45,460 bases of DNA. Source: Caccocola sp964450835 (GTDB lineage: Bacteria > Synergistota > Synergistia > Synergistales > Synergistaceae). The position numbers and the translations under genes were made by a program. The stretch lies in assembly GCA_964450835.1 (NCBI GenBank), contig CAYVEQ010000012.1, forward strand, positions 1-45,460, read 5' to 3'. The number at the start of each line of letters is the position of its first letter. Position 1 is the first letter of the stretch. Below the pieces are notes generated by a model, which was not told where the DNA came from, searched no databases, and saw nothing but the letters and a program-made list of their open reading frames with translations. This document shows positions 40,959-45,460 of this stretch, in pieces.

Positions 40959-42191
40959 TTATAATTCCTCAATCACTCCGCCGAGTTTTATATAATCCTT
41001 CCAAAAGTCCGGATAGGATTTATCTACACATTCAGCCCCGTCGAGGACTACAGGCTTCTCGCAGCGGGTGGCCGCGATTGCAGCCATCATGGCTATTCTG
41101 TGGTCGTTGCGGCATGGTATCTCGACTCCGCCGCTCAGACTTTCCTTCCCGTAAATCGTAATGCCGTCACGCTCCTCCACGGCTCGTCCGCCGAGCGCGT
41201 TGACCGCATACGCGACTGACGACAGCCTGTCGCTCTCTTTTATGCGCAGACGCGCGGCGTTGCAAAAGTGTGCCGCCGTGCCCTCACCGCGCGCCGCAGC
41301 AGCCGCCGCCGCTGGAGGGAGCAGATCCGGGCAGTCTGAAATGTCAAATTCGGCCTCTTTTACTGCGGAATTCCCGAATGTATTTGCCATCAGCAGACCG
41401 CTTGCGCGGTCTCCCTGTATTGATTCGCAATCCATGCCCCGCAGCTCGATACGTGAGCCGAGTTGATTTGCCATATACCAGAATGCAGCCTGCGACCAGT
41501 CCGCTTCGACTTCGGCGTTAAAGGGGGCATAGGCGCTCCCGCCCTTTATTTTATAGCAGTCGCTCTCTCTTTCGATATAAATTTTCGCTTTCCGCTGGGC
41601 TTCCCTTGTCATCTCAACATAAGGGGCGGACTCCAATTTTGTGGCGGCGCAGAGGATGGAATCGCCAGAAAGCAGCGGGAGCGCGAAAAGCAGACCGCTG
41701 AAGAACTGGCTCGATACGTCGCCGCGAAGCGAATAAGTTCCGGCTTTAAGCTCTCCTTTTATTGAAAGAACGTCTTCCTCATATGAGAAAGAGATGTTCT
41801 TTTCCATAAAAAGGTCAAAGTAGGGCCCCTGCGGACGTCTCATCAGACGCGCTTTTCCTGTGAAGCGGCCGCCGCCGCAAAGGGCAAGAGCGATCGGAAT
41901 AAAAAAACGCAAGGTGGAGCCGCTCTCGCGGCATTCGAAATTTTCCCCGCCTCCGTCACGCCCCGCCGAACCGTATATTTCAATTGTATTTTCTTCGACC
42001 CGTTTCCACCGCGCCCCGATCTGTCCTATACATTGAAGCGTGGCTTTTATATCCACGGAAAAAGAAAGATTTGAGATAAGCGAAACCCCGTCGGCGAGCG
42101 CGGCGCAGATCAGCAATCTGTGAGCTATGCTCTTGCTTGGCGGGACCGTTATCGTGCCGGCGAGCCGGCGCGGAGTTATAAGAATTTTCAT
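40959..42191 (-). CDS. aroA: 3-phosphoshikimate 1-carboxyvinyltransferase (EPSP synthase)
   Basis: Joins phosphoenolpyruvate to shikimate 3-phosphate. The 410-residue protein is a little short for the family (about 425-440). It has PPSKSIAHRLLICAAL near residue 17 (catalytic Lys), the ESGSTLRFFIPIA segment near 88, LRGDVSSQFFSGLLFALP near 150, a CPDLLPPAAAAAAA segment near 280 and the IKESDRLSSV motif near 312. In the glycine-rich PEP loop the usual Gly-Asn-Ala-Gly-Thr is replaced by Glu-Ser-Gly-Ser-Thr, which marks the divergent (class II-like) type. The ATG overlaps the aroB stop as ATGA. Confidence 0.93.
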   Translation of the reverse strand: MKILITPRRLAGTITVPPSKSIAHRLLICAALADGVSLISNLSFSVDIKATLQCIGQIGARWKRVEENTIEIYGSAGRDGGGENFECRESGSTLRFFIPIALALCGGGRFTGKARLMRRPQGPYFDLFMEKNISFSYEEDVLSIKGELKAGTYSLRGDVSSQFFSGLLFALPLLSGDSILCAATKLESAPYVEMTREAQRKAKIYIERESDCYKIKGGSAYAPFNAEVEADWSQAAFWYMANQLGSRIELRGMDCESIQGDRASGLLMANTFGNSAVKEAEFDISDCPDLLPPAAAAAAARGEGTAAHFCNAARLRIKESDRLSSVAYAVNALGGRAVEERDGITIYGKESLSGGVEIPCRNDHRIAMMAAIAATRCEKPVVLDGAECVDKSYPDFWKDYIKLGGVIEEL

Positions 42192-43267
42192 AGCGCATCC
42201 TCAGCGAGCGACAGAAGGCGCTCTCGTCCCATCTGGAAAATCACGGCCTCGCCGAGTTTGTCTAAAATCACCAGCTTAACGGAAGTTCCGGAGCTTTTTT
42301 TGTCGTGAAAAATTGCCTCTTTTATCGCTGACAGCGGGCAAGGGATATTTTCGGGCAGTTGATATTGCCTTAAAATCGCGCGTATTTGTGATTCTGTCTC
42401 TTTCGGCGTCACGTTCAGTGCTTCTCCGATACGTGCGGCGGATACCATGCCGGCGGCGACGGCCTGTCCGTGCGTCCATGTTTTGTAGCCTCCAGCAAGC
42501 TCGTAAGCGTGTCCTAATGTATGGCCGAAATTCAGAATCATGCGCGCCCCGGTGTCGCGTTCGTCCTCCATTACCAGCGCGCGTTTTATATCACAGCAGG
42601 TGTAGATGATATTTTCTATTTCTTTCATGACGCCGCTTCTTCCGCCGCATGCCGAGAGTTTTGCGAAGAGAGCAGGGTCTTTTATACAGCCGTATTTGAT
42701 GACTTCGGCCATGCCGTCCGAAAATACTCCGTCGTTCAGCGTTTCAAGGCATTCCGGGTCGATGAGCACGGCTTTCGGCTGCCAGAAAGCTCCCGCGAGG
42801 TTCTTCCCCGCTTTAAGGTCTATCCCGACCTTGCCGCCGACCGACGAATCAACCTGAGCGAGCAGTGTCGTCGGAACCTGTATGAAGCTCACTCCGCGCA
42901 GAACCGTCGCGGCCGCGAAGCCCCCGAGATCTCCGACTACCCCGCCTCCCAGCGCAACGACAGTGTCGCTTCGTGTCATACCGAAGTTCATCATATCTTC
43001 CCAAATCTGACAGAGCTTTTCCGGCGATTTCGATTCTTCCCCGGCAGGCACTGTGTGCACACGAACATCGTAGCCCGCCGCTTTAAGGGGAGAAACCGCG
43101 CGCTCGCCGTAAAGACCGCCGACCGTTTCGTCTGTAACGACAAAGATGCGCACGGCTCCGGGCGTCAGCATTCGGCATTTATCGGGAAGCGAGGCAAGCG
43201 AGTCGCGTCTGATTTCTATGTCGTACTCTCTTCCGGGGAGAGCGACTTTCAGAGTTTTTTCCTTCAT
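42188..43267 (-). CDS. aroB: 3-dehydroquinate synthase
   Basis: Cyclises DAHP to 3-dehydroquinate with NAD and a metal ion, the second step of the pathway. The 359-residue length is standard. It has ALGGGVVGDLGGFAAATVLRG split across two motifs near residues 97-115, QVPTTLLAQVDSSVGGK near 122, and FGHTLGHAYE near 248 with the metal histidines. I place the ATG at 43267, which overlaps the tyrA stop as ATGA; the open frame extends seven codons upstream but within tyrA. It also overlaps aroA as ATGA, which indicates strict translational coupling. Confidence 0.95.
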   Translation of the reverse strand: MKEKTLKVALPGREYDIEIRRDSLASLPDKCRMLTPGAVRIFVVTDETVGGLYGERAVSPLKAAGYDVRVHTVPAGEESKSPEKLCQIWEDMMNFGMTRSDTVVALGGGVVGDLGGFAAATVLRGVSFIQVPTTLLAQVDSSVGGKVGIDLKAGKNLAGAFWQPKAVLIDPECLETLNDGVFSDGMAEVIKYGCIKDPALFAKLSACGGRSGVMKEIENIIYTCCDIKRALVMEDERDTGARMILNFGHTLGHAYELAGGYKTWTHGQAVAAGMVSAARIGEALNVTPKETESQIRAILRQYQLPENIPCPLSAIKEAIFHDKKSSGTSVKLVILDKLGEAVIFQMGRERLLSLAEDAL

Positions 43268-44112
43268 TCCCTGGCCTTCTCTTCGCATTCCACTCCGCTT
43301 TCCAGCAGTTCAGCAAGACGCTCTTCGTTTTCCTTTTCCAGCGCGTCGCGGTATTCCGACAGATGCTTTATCATGATTTCTATTTCGTTTATAAGGTAAT
43401 CCTTGTTGTCTATGAAAAGTTCCGTCCACATGGAGGGGTTCAGCTTGGCGACGCGCGTCAAGTCCGCGTAGCTTCCGGCCGAGTAGCCGATGTGTCCCTG
43501 CGCACGGGGGCTTTTGACGTAGGCGTTTGAGACGACGTGGCACATCTGTGAAGTGAAGGCTATCATCTCGTCGTGGCGGCATGGCGTCGTGATTGTGAAA
43601 CCGGCAAAACCCGCCGGACCAAGCAGCTTCTTCGCCTTTTCGACAAGTTCTTCTCCGCCGTCAGCCGGCGGCACCAGTATCATATAGGCGCCACGGAACA
43701 TATCGGCGCGGCTGTTGGCGAAGCCGGAAAACTGTATCCCCGCCATCGGGTGCCCGCCTAAGAAGTTAAAGCCGTACTCGCGCGCGAGCGAAAATCCGGC
43801 TTCACACACGCCGCGCTTCACACCGCAGCAGTCGATGACAAGGCCGCAATCCGCAAGACAGGGTCCCATTTTCGTGAGGTAGTCTATCGCCGCCGCCGGG
43901 TACAGAGCGACAAGAATCAGTTCGCAGCAGGCGGCGCTTTCGCGGTTCAGCTCCCCGCAGACTGCTCCCGCTTCAGCCGCTTCGCGCATGACGGTTTTGT
44001 CTGTGTCAAAACCGAGCACACGCGCGCCGCTTGCCTTGAAAAGGCGGGCGAAAGAACCGCCAATCAACCCCAGCCCCGCTATCCCGACCGTCAGGCGCTC
44101 TTTGTCTGTCAT
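43264..44112 (-). CDS. tyrA: Prephenate dehydrogenase (TyrA)
   Basis: Oxidatively decarboxylates prephenate (or arogenate) to the tyrosine precursor with NAD(P). The 282-residue protein has the N-terminal Rossmann motif GIAGLGLIGGSFARLF near residue 9, CCGVKRGV near 95, the GGHPMAGIQFSG segment with the catalytic His near 120, and the helical C-terminal dimerisation domain (about 170-282). No chorismate mutase or ACT domain is fused, so control must come from transcription or from AroF. It starts three bases after aroF. Substrate preference between prephenate and arogenate cannot be read with certainty. Confidence 0.94.
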   Translation of the reverse strand: MTDKERLTVGIAGLGLIGGSFARLFKASGARVLGFDTDKTVMREAAEAGAVCGELNRESAACCELILVALYPAAAIDYLTKMGPCLADCGLVIDCCGVKRGVCEAGFSLAREYGFNFLGGHPMAGIQFSGFANSRADMFRGAYMILVPPADGGEELVEKAKKLLGPAGFAGFTITTPCRHDEMIAFTSQMCHVVSNAYVKSPRAQGHIGYSAGSYADLTRVAKLNPSMWTELFIDNKDYLINEIEIMIKHLSEYRDALEKENEERLAELLESGVECEEKARE

Positions 44113-44115
44113 GGC

Positions 44116-45132
44116 CTAATCTTCCGCTGTAACGGCGGCGCGTACGCGGCGCACGGCCCTTACCACGTCGTCAAACTGCTCGGGCCGCAGCGACTGTGCC
44201 CCGTCGCAGAGCGCGTGCTGCGGGTCGTTGTGTACCTCTATGATGAGACCGTCAGCCCCGCAGGCCGCAGCCGCGAGCGACATACTCTTTACATAGCGCG
44301 CGACGCCTGTCGCGTGGCTCGGGTCGACGATCACGGGAAGGTGCGTCAGTTCGTGCAGCACGCTTACGGCGCTTATGTCAAGCGTGTTGCGCGTAGCCGT
44401 TTCGAATGTGCGTATGCCGCGCTCGCATAGAATTATATTCTCGTTGCCGTTCGACATAATATATTCGGCGCTCATGAGAAGTTCTTTTATTGTATTCGCG
44501 AGGCCGCGCTTGATGAGAATCGGCTTGCGCGTCATGCCGAGTTCTTTGAGCAGATCGAAGTTTTGCATATTGCGCGCTCCGACCTGAATGACGTCCACAT
44601 TCTCAAAGAGAGGCAGGTGGCTCGCGCTCATTATCTCCGTAACAATCGGAAGACCGGTCTCTTTTTTCGCCTCAAGCAGCAGAGCGATGCCTTCGGCCCT
44701 CAGTCCCTGGAAGTCGTAAGGCGATGTGCGGGGCTTAAAGGCTCCGCCGCGAAGCATCGTGGCGCCGGAGGCCTTTACGCTCTTTGCCACGGAAATTATC
44801 TGCTCCTCGCTCTCGACGGAGCAGGGGCCGGCAATCATTACGAAATGGCCGTGTCCTATCGGAATCTGATCGTCCCCAACCTTTACGACGGTATCGAGCG
44901 GGTGGAATTTTCTGTTCGCGTTTTTGAAAGGCTCAGATACGTGCTTTACGCCCGCAACTATATCAAGGCCCGTGATCAGCTCGTCGTCGAGTTTGCTGAT
45001 GTCGCCGATTACGCCTATTATGGTCGTATAATCTCCCTTTGAGATATGAGTGCGGAACCCCTGCGCCTCTATCCAATGGATGAGGTCGCGTACCCGTTCT
45101 TCTTTCGCGTCCTGTCTAATTATGATGATCAC
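44116..45132 (-). CDS. aroF: 3-deoxy-7-phosphoheptulonate synthase (DAHP synthase), type I-beta
   Basis: Condenses phosphoenolpyruvate and erythrose 4-phosphate, the entry step of the shikimate pathway. The 338-residue protein has an N-terminal ferredoxin-like regulatory domain (about 1-65) like that of the Thermotoga enzyme, in which Tyr or Phe binding causes feedback inhibition. The barrel domain follows with IAGPCSVESEEQI near residue 98, LRGGAFKPRTSPYDFQG near 125, KRGLANTIKE near 210 and the IVDPSHATG motif near 265. The GTG start follows AGGAGG nine bases upstream. It is the first gene of the eight-gene aro operon and lies 45 bases after the attenuator at 45177-45214. Confidence 0.95.
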   Translation of the reverse strand: MIIIIRQDAKEERVRDLIHWIEAQGFRTHISKGDYTTIIGVIGDISKLDDELITGLDIVAGVKHVSEPFKNANRKFHPLDTVVKVGDDQIPIGHGHFVMIAGPCSVESEEQIISVAKSVKASGATMLRGGAFKPRTSPYDFQGLRAEGIALLLEAKKETGLPIVTEIMSASHLPLFENVDVIQVGARNMQNFDLLKELGMTRKPILIKRGLANTIKELLMSAEYIMSNGNENIILCERGIRTFETATRNTLDISAVSVLHELTHLPVIVDPSHATGVARYVKSMSLAAAACGADGLIIEVHNDPQHALCDGAQSLRPEQFDDVVRAVRRVRAAVTAED

Positions 45133-45176
45133 TTAAAAATCCCTCCTGAAAATTTCTCGCCTCTCGCGCGGGCAAT

Positions 45177-45214
45177 AAAAAAATCCTGCGGTGAAGCTGT
45201 TCATTCACCGCAGG
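45177..45214 (-). terminator. Intrinsic terminator (attenuator) upstream of the aro operon
   Basis: On the minus strand CCTGCGGTGAA pairs perfectly with TTCACCGCAGG (11 bp) around an 8-base loop, followed by seven T in ATTTTTTTA. It lies between the Phe/Tyr-rich leader ORF and aroF. A second hairpin just upstream (TTTCTCA with TGAGAAA, 45221-45242, extendable to 45214-45245) touches the terminator stem at its last base and could act in the switch. Confidence 0.9.
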
Positions 45215-45274
45215 CTTTGGTTTCTCAGTTTGTCTTGAGAAAAGCTTTTCGCAGCAAAAGACACCTTCACTTAT

Positions 45275-45340
45275 TCAGCTAAGGGGGCTAAAAAAGTAAA
45301 AGTATCCAAAATATAATTCATAGGCCGCGAAGTGCTTCAT
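45275..45340 (-). CDS. Phe/Tyr-rich leader peptide of the aro operon
   Basis: A 21-residue ORF, ATG to TGA, with AAGGAG ten bases before the start. Nine of the 21 residues are aromatic: five Phe (positions 4, 11, 14, 16, 17) and four Tyr (7, 10, 13, 15), with the core FAAYELYFGYFYFF. There is no Trp. It is followed by a strong terminator and then aroF, whose operon makes the Phe and Tyr precursors. CTTTTTTAGC in codons 15-18 (45287-45296) can pair with GCTGCGAAAAG (45245-45255) by two short helices, as for attenuator segments 1 and 2. The inferred role is to sense charged tRNA-Phe and tRNA-Tyr by ribosome stalling. Confidence 0.88.
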   Translation of the reverse strand: MKHFAAYELYFGYFYFFSPLS

Positions 45341-45382
45341 ATTATAAACTCTCCTTGCGCCAAGCACAATTTCAACGGAAAA

Positions 45383-45411
45383 ATCGTAACACCGCGCCCC
45401 TTTGTTGTCAA
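45383..45411 (-). promoter_or_regulatory. Sigma-70-type promoter of the aro leader and operon
   Basis: On the minus strand a perfect TTGACA (45406-45411) and TACGAT (45383-45388) are 17 bases apart. Transcription would start near 45376, about 36 bases before the leader ATG. No TyrR-like palindrome was seen. Confidence 0.82.
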
Positions 45412-45460
45412 CATAAATTTGTAAGGAAAAACCGAACAAATCCGGCTTCTATAAAAAGAG

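Noticed and set aside
45427..45447. Weak hairpin (AGCCG with CGGTT) with T run on the minus strand at the window edge, a possible terminator of an upstream gene
   Set aside because: Only five pairs including a G-U, and the upstream gene is outside the window, so it cannot be supported.

Overview
The window is a chromosomal housekeeping segment from a GC-rich bacterium. The gene content best fits the phylum Synergistota (Synergistaceae, Cloacibacillus/Synergistes-like). The reasons are amino-acid fermentation genes (histidine catabolism with the long-form urocanate hydratase), an anaerobe's rubrerythrin, and Firmicute-like gene clusters (xseB-ispA-dxs-tlyA-recN, rapZ-yvcK-whiA, rplU-rpmA-obg-nadD-rsfS) whose details are not Firmicute-like. 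This assignment is an inference; there is no rRNA gene here to test it. I found no tRNA or rRNA gene, insertion sequence, prophage or CRISPR array. Many genes start with TTG or GTG behind good ribosome binding sites, and many neighbours overlap by 1-35 bases.

Layout. 1-5352: hut genes, with hutH-hutI on the minus strand divergent from hutU. 5353-7300: a GC-rich gap, an RNase Z-like metallo-hydrolase and a rubrerythrin. 7413-11248: a minus-strand operon of aminotransferase, serA and a histidine-type phosphatase, which could be the whole serine pathway. It sits behind a consensus promoter, a serine-rich leader peptide and a terminator hairpin. 11360-16364: mltG, a small DUF4911-like gene, tldD and ftsK. 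16388-16668: rpmB alone on the minus strand. 16713-23068: xseB-ispA-dxs-tlyA-nadK-recN. 23263-31494: rapZ-yvcK-whiA, a glycogen debranching enzyme, then gap-pgk-tpiA. 31495-32065: no convincing gene. 32066-37011: a minus-strand ribosome and cell-envelope group (rplU, rpmA, obg, nadD, LCP protein, rsfS, HIT). 37013-45411: an eight-gene aromatic amino acid operon (aroF-tyrA-aroB-aroA-aroC-pheA-aroEK-aroQ) behind a consensus promoter, a Phe/Tyr-rich leader peptide and a strong terminator hairpin.

The most interesting content is regulatory and too short to appear as ordinary genes. Two biosynthetic operons each carry the full set of parts for ribosome-mediated transcription attenuation: promoter, ribosome binding site, short leader ORF enriched in the codons of the end product, and intrinsic terminator before the first structural gene. 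The aro leader has nine Phe/Tyr codons in 21. The serine leader has six Ser codons in 29, and I do not know of a described leader-peptide attenuator for serine synthesis. Other points are the AroE-AroK fusion, the membrane-anchored YvcK, the substitution of nadK at the usual argR position before recN, and a terminator that contains the rpmB stop codon.
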